Below, piece by piece: positions 15,723-24,437 of a stretch of DNA of 64,000 nt. The position numbers and the translations under genes are program-made. The DNA comes from Candidatus Leptofilum gracile (GTDB lineage Bacteria > Chloroflexota > Anaerolineae > Promineifilales > Promineifilaceae), in the NCBI GenBank assembly GCA_016713825.1, contig JADJOJ010000010.1, forward strand, positions 496,001 to 560,000, read 5' to 3'. Every line of letters begins with the position of its first letter. Within the stretch, counting starts at the first letter, position 1. The notes under the pieces were generated by a model. That model was not told the DNA's origin. It saw only the letters and a program-made list of their open reading frames with translations, and made no database searches.

Positions 15723-16952
15723 TTAATTTGCGGGGGCGGTGTTGTCTGGGTTGTCCTGGTTTTGGGGGATGGTGGGGGGAGGAACGGCCGTACTCGGCGT
15801 TTTTACCTTCGTAAAAGGCATAAACTCATCTGAAAACGGATCCTGATCTGTCAGCTTGCAATAAATGTACATCCAAATAAGCCGGATGCTGGCCAGTACC
15901 GGCGCTGCCAGCAACACGCCCAAAATACCGGCTACGCTAGCCCCGCCTAAAACCCCCAAGATCACCGCCAACGGATGCAGCTTCAGGTGGTGCCCAATGA
16001 TGCGCGGTACCAGATAATAATTCTCAAACTGGTAAATAAAGGTGTAAATACCCATCACCAGCACCGCAAACCAAAACGGCGACATCAGATTGCCCAACCA
16101 GCTAGACTCTGCCTGAATGGCCGCGATGAGTACTGCAGGAACGGCCGCTAAAATCGGCCCAAACGTTGGAATCAGCTCCATGAAGCCCGCAATCAGCGCC
16201 AGCGTCATCGCATTGGGCAGCCCAATGATGAGCGCCACAATAAACACAATGATGCCTACTACCATGCACAGCACCAGCTGCCCCCGCAAAAACGAGTTCC
16301 AGGTGATGCTGATCCCCTCGGTTAGCTGGTACAAATCGCTGTGGTACGATTTGGGGGCCAATTTAATGATCGACTCGAACAGCGTTTCATGATCCTTCAC
16401 CAGATAAAACGACAAAAATAGCACCATGATCGTCCAGCCCACTGTTGAAATGGTGGCGGTAGCCAGACTGCCAAAAATGCTGATCGTTTGCCCGCCCAAC
16501 GTTTGCACCACCTCAACCAGATTGCTGCTCAACGAAGCAAAAAGCTGGTCCAGCGACAGCTGATCTACCGGAATCACAATATCGTCTAGCAGCACAATCG
16601 GTTCCTGGAAAAATTCACCAATATCGCGAATGTACTGCGGCGTCCGATGGATGAAGTTGTTTACCTGAGTCACGATAGGATTGATGGTGCTAACCGGAAT
16701 GGATACCAGCCCGGCTACCAGCAGCAGGTAAATCAGGCCAATAGACAGGTTGCGGCTGAGCGGCGTGCGCCTGGTAATCTGCGTTACCAACGGTTCGATG
16801 AGGTAGGCCACAATCATGGCCATAATCAAGGGCAGCAGCAGCAAGCGAAAGCGATAAAGCGCTAACGACAGCAAGATAAACAAGATCATGAGGACGAGAC
16901 GTTTGTTGTTGTCACTCCAGGGGGGAGAGTTTGAGCGAACCGTACGTTTCAT
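15723..16952 (-). CDS. AI-2E family transporter (UPF0118-type permease)
   Basis: About 409 residues with the family layout: two N-terminal helices (LVLMILFILLSLALY, LLLPLIMAMIVAYLIEPLV), a third helix, a long extracytoplasmic segment, then a five-helix C-terminal bundle including the conserved GFMELIPTFGPILAAVPAVL region. Members export small molecules or ions; some move AI-2, others act as Na+/H+ antiporters, so the substrate is open. The C-terminus is an acidic, proline-rich tail. The ATG at 16952 is my choice; GTG at 16961 or TTG at 16964 lie closer to an AGGA motif and are possible. Confidence 0.88.
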   Translation of the reverse strand: MKRTVRSNSPPWSDNNKRLVLMILFILLSLALYRFRLLLLPLIMAMIVAYLIEPLVTQITRRTPLSRNLSIGLIYLLLVAGLVSIPVSTINPIVTQVNNFIHRTPQYIRDIGEFFQEPIVLLDDIVIPVDQLSLDQLFASLSSNLVEVVQTLGGQTISIFGSLATATISTVGWTIMVLFLSFYLVKDHETLFESIIKLAPKSYHSDLYQLTEGISITWNSFLRGQLVLCMVVGIIVFIVALIIGLPNAMTLALIAGFMELIPTFGPILAAVPAVLIAAIQAESSWLGNLMSPFWFAVLVMGIYTFIYQFENYYLVPRIIGHHLKLHPLAVILGVLGGASVAGILGVLLAAPVLASIRLIWMYIYCKLTDQDPFSDEFMPFTKVKTPSTAVPPPTIPQNQDNPDNTAPAN

Positions 16953-17093
16953 GGTCGGCACCAATTCCTATACAAAATGTTTTCAGGACAAATTAGGGTA
17001 GGACACACCCTGACTTTACTATTTTACCGGGAAAAACCTGTCATTGGGAATAACGTTTATCCAATGTTTTTTCCTCGGTTAAAAGTTGAACAT

Positions 17094-17126
17094 AAAAAGC
17101 CCAGGCAGCTTTGGCCTGGGCTTTTA
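17094..17126 (-). terminator. Terminator downstream of pnp
   Basis: AAAAGCCCAGG and CCTGGGCTTTT arms around a short loop, flanked by A and T runs on either side, can terminate transcripts on both strands. Located 28 nt past the pnp stop. Confidence 0.8.
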
Positions 17127-17154
17127 TAACAGTTACTTGAAACCCATCGGGCTC

Positions 17155-19380
17155 TTAACGACGACCCCCACGGCCACCACCACGGTTATCCCGTCCGCCG
17201 CCGCGGTTATCTCGGCCACCACCACGGTTGCCACCGCCGCCGCTGCTGGGGCGTTTGGGTTTGTCATCTTCGCGGGCTTCTTCTAGCGTAAAGCCTTCCA
17301 AAACTGCCTTGCGCGATAGACGCACCTTGCCGTCTGGGGTGACGTCGGTCACCATCACCATTACCTCATCACCCAATTGCAGCGCATCTTCTACACTCTT
17401 CACGTGGTCAGCTGAGATTTGGGAGATATGCACCAGACCATCAATGCCGGGCAAGAATTCGATAAACGCGCCAAAGTCGGTAATCCGCACAACTTTGCCG
17501 GGGTAAATGGTGCCTGGTTCAGGCGACTTGGTCATCCCATCGATCTGTTTGACAGCCATTTCGGCTTTGGGGCCGTTGGTGCCTGCCACAAAGATGGTGC
17601 CATCTTCCTGGATGTCGATGGAGACTTCAAAAGTTTCTTCCAGGCTGCGAATGGTAGAGCCGCCCTTGCCAATGACTGCCCCAATTTTTTCTGGGTCAAT
17701 CTTGATGCTAAGCATGCGGGGGGCGTTGGCATTCAGCTGGGCGCGGGGTTCGGCGATGGTTTCTAGCATGTTGGCCAGAATGTGCAGCCGCCCTGCTTTG
17801 GCTTGCTGCAAAGCCTGGGCCATCAGCTCTTTGGTGATGCCCGCAATTTTGATGTCCATTTGCAGGGCGGTGATGCCTTCGCTGGTGCCAGCAACTTTGA
17901 AGTCCATGTCGCCCAGGTGGTCTTCCATGCCCTGGATGTCGGTGAGAACGGCGAATTTTTCGCCGTCGGTTACCAGGCCCATCGCCACACCGGCAACGGG
18001 GCGCTTGATCGGCACACCGCAATCCATCAGCGCCAGGGTAGAGGCACAGACGCTGGCCTGGCTGGTGCTGCCGTTGGAGGAGAGGACTTCAGACACCACG
18101 CGAATGGTGTAGGGGAACTCATCTTCGTTGGGGATCATGGGGCGCAGGGCGGTTTCGGCCAGTGCGCCGTGCCCAATTTCGCGCCGTTTGGGGCCGCGCA
18201 GGAACCAGGTTTCGCCGGTGGAGAAGGGGGGGAAGTTGTAATGGTGCATATAGCGGCGGGTTTCGTCGCTGGTGAGACCTTCAATTTTTTGGGCTTCGCG
18301 GGGGGTGCCGAGCGTGGCCAGGGAAAGCACCTGGGTTTCACCGCGCTTGAACAGGCCGGAGCCGTGGGTGCGGGGGACGATGCCAATTTCGGAGGAAAGC
18401 GGCCGTACGGTGGTGTAATTACGGCCGTCTGGGCGAATGCCTTCGTACAAAATGCGGTCGCGCACGGCTTTTTTCTGCACGCTGGTGATTACCTCGCGCA
18501 CTTCGCTGAGGTTGGTTGTTTCGTCTAACTCAAAGAAGTCGTTGACGATTTCTTCGCGCAGTTCGCCCATTTCGTCATTGCGTTCGTGCCGGTCGGTGGT
18601 GGTAGCCACGATTTCGGTGATGCGGTTGCCGATTTTGGCTTTTACGGCCGTTGCCAGCTCTTCATCCACGGCGCTGACCACAATCCCGCTCTTTTCTTTG
18701 CCAACTGCTGCTTGCATTTCATTTAGCATTTCAATAAACGGCTGCATTGCATTGTGGCCAAATTCCAGCGCTTCTACCAGAACTTCTTCGGTTACTTCAT
18801 CGGCCCCAGCTTCCACCATAATGATGGCATCTTTGGTGCCGGCCAGGCGCAGATCGAGCTTGCTCTGGGCCATCTCTTGTAAGGTGGGGTTGGCCACAAA
18901 TTCGCCATTGATCAAGCCCACGCGTACAGCGCCAATGGGGCCTGCCCACGGCACGTCGGAAATGTGCAGGGCGGCGCTGGCCCCATTCACGGCCATGATA
19001 TCCAGGTGGTGTACGCCATCGGCGGAGAGCGTGGTGGTGATAATTTGAACTTCGTTGCGCATGCCTTTGGGGAATAACGGCCGTAACGGACGATCCGTCA
19101 GCCGTGACACCAAAACCGCATCCGTCGTGGCCCGCCCTTCACGCTTGAAGTAGCCACCCGGAATACGGCCGCCAGCATACATCTTCTCTTCATAATCCAC
19201 GCTCAGGGGGAAGAAATCCAGCCCTTCGCGCACAGATTTAGACATCGTTGCGGTAGACAGCAGCATACAGTCGCCCACACGAATGGTGACCGCACCGCCA
19301 GCCTGACCCGCCAGTTTACCCGTGGCAATTGTAATCTCTTCATTGCCAATACGAGCGGTAAAATATTGTTCAGTACTCAT
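17155..19380 (-). CDS. pnp: Polyribonucleotide nucleotidyltransferase (PNPase) with RGG-rich tail
   Basis: 741 residues. Two RNase PH-like domains, a KH domain (about 555-615, IGAVIGKGGSTIRSLEE with the GKGG loop) and an S1 domain (about 625-695, GKVVRITDFGAFIEFLPGID) are in canonical order. It is a phosphorolytic 3'-5' exoribonuclease of the RNA degradation machinery. The C-terminus ends in a glycine/arginine-rich tail, repeats of NRGGGRD and final GGRGGRR, which is absent from short classical PNPases and could bind RNA or drive assembly. It follows rpsO, the common rpsO-pnp arrangement, with a terminator between them. Confidence 0.97.
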   Translation of the reverse strand: MSTEQYFTARIGNEEITIATGKLAGQAGGAVTIRVGDCMLLSTATMSKSVREGLDFFPLSVDYEEKMYAGGRIPGGYFKREGRATTDAVLVSRLTDRPLRPLFPKGMRNEVQIITTTLSADGVHHLDIMAVNGASAALHISDVPWAGPIGAVRVGLINGEFVANPTLQEMAQSKLDLRLAGTKDAIIMVEAGADEVTEEVLVEALEFGHNAMQPFIEMLNEMQAAVGKEKSGIVVSAVDEELATAVKAKIGNRITEIVATTTDRHERNDEMGELREEIVNDFFELDETTNLSEVREVITSVQKKAVRDRILYEGIRPDGRNYTTVRPLSSEIGIVPRTHGSGLFKRGETQVLSLATLGTPREAQKIEGLTSDETRRYMHHYNFPPFSTGETWFLRGPKRREIGHGALAETALRPMIPNEDEFPYTIRVVSEVLSSNGSTSQASVCASTLALMDCGVPIKRPVAGVAMGLVTDGEKFAVLTDIQGMEDHLGDMDFKVAGTSEGITALQMDIKIAGITKELMAQALQQAKAGRLHILANMLETIAEPRAQLNANAPRMLSIKIDPEKIGAVIGKGGSTIRSLEETFEVSIDIQEDGTIFVAGTNGPKAEMAVKQIDGMTKSPEPGTIYPGKVVRITDFGAFIEFLPGIDGLVHISQISADHVKSVEDALQLGDEVMVMVTDVTPDGKVRLSRKAVLEGFTLEEAREDDKPKRPSSGGGGNRGGGRDNRGGGRDNRGGGRGGRR

Positions 19381-19621
19381 TAGAAACTCTCCATAAGTTG
19401 ATTGAGAAAGAAGCGAATGCCATGAAGCACAAACTGCCGGACAGATTGTATTTCACAACCTACCAGCGTTCGAGGCAGCAATGCGGGCTATGACGAAACG
19501 CTTTTTCGTTCGTTTTCGTTGGAGTGGATGGATTAGGGACTGGGGATTGGCACATACACCGGAAAATTACCGTATGTAACAATACCCAATTCCTAAACTG
19601 CCAGAGCCACGCCAAAAATAG

Positions 19622-19656
19622 ACAAAGGGGTGACATCCGTGTCACCCCTTTGTTTG
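19622..19656 (-). terminator. Terminator/attenuator between rpsO and pnp
   Basis: Perfect stem ACAAAGGGGTGACA with TGTCACCCCTTTGT around a short loop, just past the rpsO stop and followed by a T-rich stretch on the minus strand. It could allow partial read-through into pnp, as in other rpsO-pnp operons. Confidence 0.8.
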
Positions 19657-19668
19657 TTACCTCTCTAA

Positions 19669-19938
19669 TTAACGACGCAGACCCAGACGGCCCAAAATCT
19701 CGCGGTACCGTTCTGGATGCCGTTTGCGCAAGTAAGCCAGCAAGCGACGACGCTTGCCAACCAGTTTCAGCAGACCCCGGCGCGAGCTTTCGTCGTGCTT
19801 GTGCAGCCGCAGGTGCTCCTGCAACTGCTTAATGCGACGATCAAAAATCGCAATTTGCACTTCGGCAGAGCCGGTGTCGCCTTCACTTCGAGCAAAATCG
19901 GTAATTAATTCGGCTTTTTCTGTACCATCTAATGGCAT
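19669..19938 (-). CDS. rpsO: 30S ribosomal protein S15
   Basis: 89 residues, exactly S15 length. FARSEGDTGSAEVQIA, RIKQLQEHLRLHKHDESSRR and GLLKLVGKRRRLLAYLR are near-invariant S15 blocks; the protein binds the central domain of 16S rRNA early in 30S assembly. The ATG at 19938 is chosen since GGAGG lies about 8 nt upstream. Upstream of pnp on the same strand. Confidence 0.97.
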   Translation of the reverse strand: MPLDGTEKAELITDFARSEGDTGSAEVQIAIFDRRIKQLQEHLRLHKHDESSRRGLLKLVGKRRRLLAYLRKRHPERYREILGRLGLRR

Positions 19939-20070
19939 AAGGTTGAACCTCCAAAAACTTGAATTAGCCTGTAAGCCGCCGTGCCGATGTCGTCGTACCT
20001 CCAAGCCATCCGAGATTATAGCCCAAAAAAGCCACTTTACAAATTTATCATTGTGCCTTTAAGCGTGGCC

Positions 20071-22101
20071 TTACTCGCGTACAACAAAGGGCAGAAAGAG
20101 ATTAACCTTAAAAATAGCCCCAACTGTATGGTTGCCGGTAACCTCAAGGGTGATTGGATTTTCGTTGCCAGACAGATCGCCTGTCCAGTTGATAAAAGTC
20201 CAGCCGGAATCGGCCGTAGCTGTTACTGTAATAACATCACCATACACGTAACTGGTTTTTTCCGGCATAATGCTGATGGTGCCATCTGTCGGGGGAACAA
20301 TCGTAAACGTATACTGATTTTGCGTAAACGTGGCCGTGATACTTTTGGTGCTGTCCATGGTAATCGTTGTCGGATTGGTGTTGCCGCTCAAATCGCCGCT
20401 CCAGCCTGCAAACGTCCAACCAGGATCGGCCGTAGCGGTTACTGTTACAATTTCCCCATGCGTAAAAACTGCCTGATCAGGGTTTTTGCTAATCGTTCCA
20501 TCCCCAATTGTGTTTGCTGATAAGGCAAAATAATTTAAGGCAAAGTCGGCGCTAACCGTATGATTGCCTGTAACCGTCAGCGTGGTTGGATTAACGCTGC
20601 CGGATAGATCGCCACTCCAATTCACAAAAGCCCAGTTGAGGTCCGCTGTTGCTGTAAACGTAATCACTTCCCCATAAACATATGTAGCCTTAACCGGTTC
20701 TTTATCAACAGACCCACCAGTAGAAGGATTTATCGTAACTGTGTATTGATTTTGGGTGAAGGTAGCCGTAATTGCTTTGCTGCTATCAATACCAATGGAT
20801 GTTGGATTTTGGCTGCCACTCAAATCGCCACTCCAGCCTGCAAAAGTCCAACCAGGATCGGGTACAGCGGTAACGGTTACAACCTGTCCGTATGTATACG
20901 TTGGCAAGTCGGGGTCTTGGGTAATGGTTCCGTTACCTTCACTATTGGTAAGCAATGTGTAGGGAATTGGGGAGAAGTTTGCGCCAACAGTATGGTTGCC
21001 ACTAACTGAAAGCGTCGTGGGGTTCGCGCTGCCGGATAGATCGCCACTCCAATTGGCAAACGTCCAACCGGGATTGGCAGTTGCCGTAAAGGTAATAACA
21101 TCCCCATAAATGTACGTGGATTGATCCGGCTCCTTATCAATCGCTCCGCCTGCGGGGGGCGTGATCGTGACCGTATATTGATCCTGAGTAAATGTGCTCG
21201 TAACAACCTTGTCGCTGTTCATTGTAACGGTTACCGGGTTGGTGCTGCCACTCAAATCACCACTCCAGCCAGCGAACGTCCAGCCAGGATCGGCCGTGGC
21301 TGTAAAAGTCACAGCTTCGCCAGGTTCAAAGGTGGTTGTAGCAGGATCAGAGGCAACCACTCCATTTCCAGCTGTGTTCAAAGACAGAAACGTGGCTGGT
21401 GTGAAACTAATATCATGAATGCCAATACCGTGATCGGTTGGATCTGCTTGCACATCGGGGCCTTCTCGAAAATTGATAGTTACCTGTTTAATAGCCGAGT
21501 TGAACGTCACGGTTACATTGCCATCATCCAATCCATTATTACCATCAGTGCATGTGCCTGTCGCTACATTATCAACAATATCTACGCATGCGGGATTTGT
21601 TGCTGTCAACGTGGGCAATACCGAGTTACCCAAAAAGTCATAACCCAAGACTTCGACTTCTTCTACATTCGTATATGGAGGACCAACGATAACATCATCG
21701 GCCCTATCGATATCCATGATTATGAAAGATACACCAGTGGCCGATGTGGGCGAAATATCAGTGGTAAAAGTGATAGATTGGGTCGTGTTGAGGAAATCAA
21801 CAGAAATAAACAGCGTATTTTCGGAAGTGCCACCAGTGATGTTTTGATTGATTTCTGGAGAAGAAGCGGTAAATTGGGATATGTCCCCAGAAGCTGAAAA
21901 CGCAAAGTCAGTTGCCGGTGACCCAATGCCTGTAAAGGTTTGGCTGGTTGCGCTAGAGGACCAGCTGATCGTGTCCCAATCAAATACACTTGGGGCTGAA
22001 AATACAGGAATGACCAAAGAGAGCAGTAGAAAAACAATTGTAAATACGCCGGTAATTGCTAAGAGACGCTTGGGTTGAGGTTGATTCGGTTTAATATTCA
22101 T
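20071..22101 (-). CDS. Secreted surface protein with six divergent InlB-like repeats
   Basis: 676 residues. A Sec-type signal (about 12-36, LLAITGVFTIVFLLLSLVIPV, cut near FSA-PS) leads to a beta-sandwich region of ~230 residues. Six ~75-residue repeats follow, each carrying a WTFAGWSGDLSG or close variant. They alternate between two types: odd copies with GW and ITATFTQNQYTVT, even copies with NW and TGNHTV. This matches the divergent InlB B-repeat (bacterial repeat) family of surface adhesin stalks. The C-terminus FKVNLFLPFVVRE resembles the short hydrophobic ending of many secreted Chloroflexota proteins. GC is lower than in housekeeping neighbours. Confidence 0.82.
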   Translation of the reverse strand: MNIKPNQPQPKRLLAITGVFTIVFLLLSLVIPVFSAPSVFDWDTISWSSSATSQTFTGIGSPATDFAFSASGDISQFTASSPEINQNITGGTSENTLFISVDFLNTTQSITFTTDISPTSATGVSFIIMDIDRADDVIVGPPYTNVEEVEVLGYDFLGNSVLPTLTATNPACVDIVDNVATGTCTDGNNGLDDGNVTVTFNSAIKQVTINFREGPDVQADPTDHGIGIHDISFTPATFLSLNTAGNGVVASDPATTTFEPGEAVTFTATADPGWTFAGWSGDLSGSTNPVTVTMNSDKVVTSTFTQDQYTVTITPPAGGAIDKEPDQSTYIYGDVITFTATANPGWTFANWSGDLSGSANPTTLSVSGNHTVGANFSPIPYTLLTNSEGNGTITQDPDLPTYTYGQVVTVTAVPDPGWTFAGWSGDLSGSQNPTSIGIDSSKAITATFTQNQYTVTINPSTGGSVDKEPVKATYVYGEVITFTATADLNWAFVNWSGDLSGSVNPTTLTVTGNHTVSADFALNYFALSANTIGDGTISKNPDQAVFTHGEIVTVTATADPGWTFAGWSGDLSGNTNPTTITMDSTKSITATFTQNQYTFTIVPPTDGTISIMPEKTSYVYGDVITVTATADSGWTFINWTGDLSGNENPITLEVTGNHTVGAIFKVNLFLPFVVRE

Positions 22102-22475
22102 GGCTCATTAAAGTGGACAATTACAATTAGGTGCAATTTATAATTAGTAAAAGTCAGTAGTTTGGTCTTACGCTAAAGGTTAAATCAGTATAACTATACA
22201 GATCCGAAGGATTTTCGCTCGACTAATTTGTCGTCAAAAGTTGCAAGCCTTTTGGGCTGCACAGAAAACTTGAGTAGTGATAAATCAATCTTATTGGGAT
22301 TATAGTGTGCTCCGTGCATTACAATATTCTATTGCCAGCTTACATCCCCGATTAAGGGGGCCATTGCATGTTCGGTTGCAAATGAATATCTAATTTTGTG
22401 AAAACGCGCAGAGGCAGGTGAAGCACTATCTTTGCAGATTTTTGTAGTAGTCAATCGTTCCTTGAACAAAATTTC

Positions 22476-22545
22476 ACCGCCAAGGACGCAAAGAGCGCAA
22501 AGTTTTTATCTTTAATACTTTGCATTCTTCGCGTGCTTTGCGGTT
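22476..22545. repeat. Inverted repeat of the CGCAAAG type, copy 2
   Basis: Left arm ACCGCCAAGGACGCAAAGAG, right arm ending GCGTGCTTTGCGGT. Same family as 11651-11734 and 26290-26396. Confidence 0.65.
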
Positions 22546-22800
22546 CAACCAATTCTTGACCATTACAATCTTTGCAGATTTTAAACCCACCAGAGATAGT
22601 GTCATACCCGCGTAGGCGGGTAGCCCTCTTTTCACTGGCGTGGATTCCCGCATTCGCGGAGCCTGCCCTCACGAAGGTGGGGGGATGACAATCAAAAGGG
22701 CAAAGATAGTGGTGAAGGTTGGCTCCCCAAGTTAGGGAAATGCTGCCAGATGTTCACGTTGGAGGTGGTGCGTTGAGATGGGCTAGCATTGACAAATTAA

Positions 22801-22836
22801 GAAAAAAAGATGCCCGCGAAGGCGGGCATGAGCGTT
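22801..22836 (-). terminator. Terminator of the amidase gene
   Basis: ATGCCCGC-GAAG-GCGGGCAT hairpin followed on the minus strand by a run of T (TCTTTTTTTCT), a few nt beyond the amidase stop. Confidence 0.8.
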
Positions 22837-22843
22837 TTAGAGG

Positions 22844-24343
22844 TTAGATAAACTTTATGGTGGGCAAAAATTCTGGTGGCTGGCGGTGCTTTGTTGTCTG
22901 CTCGAAGGCATAGGCCAGGCGCAGCAGCGTTGGCTCTTGCCACGCCCCGCCGATGAATGAGATGCCTACCGGCAAGCCAAACACGTACCCGGCAGGCACG
23001 GTTACATTGGGGTAGCCTGCAACGGCCGTTGGCGAAGAGCTGGCCCCGCCGTAATGATCCCCGTTTACCCAATCGGTGGGCCAGGCGGGGCCACCTGTGG
23101 GAGCGATGATGGCGTCGAGTTGATGTATCTTGAGCGTGGCATCTATCCCTTCGTCACGGCTCAAGCGATGATTTTGGGCCAGCGCTTCCCGGTAGGCCGC
23201 GTCACTCAGCGCCCCTTTGGCTTGGGCCGATTCAAACAGTTCCTGGCCAAAGTACGGCATCACGACATCTTTGTGCGCTTCGTTAAATGCAATCAGGTCG
23301 GCCAGGGAGCGGTGTGGCACGGTGTCTGGCGTGTTGGCCAGGTACGCATTCAAGTCGTGTTTGAATTCGTACAGCAGCACCTCAAATTCAGAGTCGCCGA
23401 ACTCCCCTTTGGTTTCAATGTTGGCTGGATCGATGATGGTGGCCCCAGCCCGGCGCATTGCCTGGATAGCCTGCTCGATGACGGCATCTACGTAGGGGTT
23501 GTGGCCAAAAAAGTTGCGCGAAACGCCGATTCTGGCTCCGTTTAGACCATCTTTGCCCAGGAACTGCGTGTAGTCAGCGTGGTTATGGTCTGCACTGGCG
23601 GCCGTGGCAGCGTCGCGTGGATCAATGCCAACGAGAGCGCCCAGCAGGATAGCGGCGTCCCAGACGGTTCGAGCCATCGGCCCAGCGGTGTCCTGGCTGT
23701 GGGAGATGGGGACGATGCCGGAACGGCCAACCAGCCCCACGGTTGGTTTAACCCCCACAATGCCGTTGGCGTGGGCGGGGCAGACTATCGAGCCGTCTGT
23801 CTCGGTGCCGATGGCGGCGGCGCACAGGTTGGCGGCTGCGGCTACGCCGGAACCGGAACTGCTGCCGCACGGATTGCGGTCTAGCGCGTACGGGTTGCGC
23901 ACCTGGCCACCGGCGCTGCTCCAGCCGCTGCTGGAGCGCGAGGAGCGGAAGTTGGCCCATTCGCTGAGGTTGGTTTTGCCCAGGATGATGGCTCCGGCGG
24001 CGCGCAGTTGGGCGGCGACGAAGCTGTCTTGGGTGGCGAAGTTTTGGGCCAGGGCGACGGACCCGGCGGTGGTGGGCAGCGGGTCGGTGGATTCGATGTT
24101 GTCTTTGAGGAGGATGGGGATGCCGTGCAGCGGCCCACGCGGGCCGCTGGCTTGCCGCTCGGCGTCCAGCGCCTCGGCGATGGCCAGGGCGTCTGGGTTA
24201 ACGGCGAGGACACTGTTGAGGCTGGGGCCGCTTTGGTCGATTTGCTGGATGCGTTCCAGGTAAAACTGGACGATCTGTTTGGCGGTCATTGTGCCGCTGC
24301 TCATCATTTCTTGTAGCTGGGGAATGCTCCACTCTGCCATCAT
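22844..24343 (-). CDS. Amidase-signature family enzyme
   Basis: About 499 residues of the amidase signature family, hydrolysing a C-N amide bond with a Ser-cisSer-Lys triad. The catalytic lysine is in IPILLKDNIES near residue 80, the glycine/serine-rich motif NPCGSSSGSGVAAAAN near 155-170, with DGSIVCPAHANGIVG after it. Soluble, no signal peptide. An AAGGA lies upstream of the ATG at 24343 (next ATG at 24340). It may be an amide- or peptide-derivative hydrolase serving the nitrogen-compound cluster that follows; a true GatA role is unlikely since no gatB/gatC is nearby. Substrate unknown. Confidence 0.88.
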   Translation of the reverse strand: MMAEWSIPQLQEMMSSGTMTAKQIVQFYLERIQQIDQSGPSLNSVLAVNPDALAIAEALDAERQASGPRGPLHGIPILLKDNIESTDPLPTTAGSVALAQNFATQDSFVAAQLRAAGAIILGKTNLSEWANFRSSRSSSGWSSAGGQVRNPYALDRNPCGSSSGSGVAAAANLCAAAIGTETDGSIVCPAHANGIVGVKPTVGLVGRSGIVPISHSQDTAGPMARTVWDAAILLGALVGIDPRDAATAASADHNHADYTQFLGKDGLNGARIGVSRNFFGHNPYVDAVIEQAIQAMRRAGATIIDPANIETKGEFGDSEFEVLLYEFKHDLNAYLANTPDTVPHRSLADLIAFNEAHKDVVMPYFGQELFESAQAKGALSDAAYREALAQNHRLSRDEGIDATLKIHQLDAIIAPTGGPAWPTDWVNGDHYGGASSSPTAVAGYPNVTVPAGYVFGLPVGISFIGGAWQEPTLLRLAYAFEQTTKHRQPPEFLPTIKFI

Positions 24344-24367
24344 TTTTTCCTTAATGCGCTGGTTATT

Positions 24368-24430
24368 GGTGCCTGGCACGGGTCAAACGATCCTGGTAAT
24401 TGTGGGTTGTTCTGACCCGTGCCAGGCACC
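24368..24430. repeat. REP-like hairpin, copy 3
   Basis: Arms GGTGCCTGGCACGGGTCA and TGACCCGTGCCAGGCACC pair perfectly over 18 nt. The loop contains TCCTGGTAAT, similar to CCTTGGTAAA in copy 2, so the relationship extends beyond the stem. Confidence 0.8.
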
Positions 24431-24437
24431 TTGAGGA

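Larger units (their letters stand above)
22102..22843. other. Spacer of about 740 nt with repeats only
   Basis: No gene or recognisable RNA. It holds the inverted repeat at 22476-22545, a hairpin-rich element at about 22594-22690 with CCCGCGTAGGCGGG, and the amidase terminator at 22801-22836. The first ~370 nt are AT-rich and show nothing I can name. Confidence 0.5.

Noticed and set aside
22102..22843. Possible tRNA or riboswitch in the spacer
   Set aside because: No cloverleaf with a GTTCNANYC-like T-loop and no riboswitch motif seen; only hairpin repeats.
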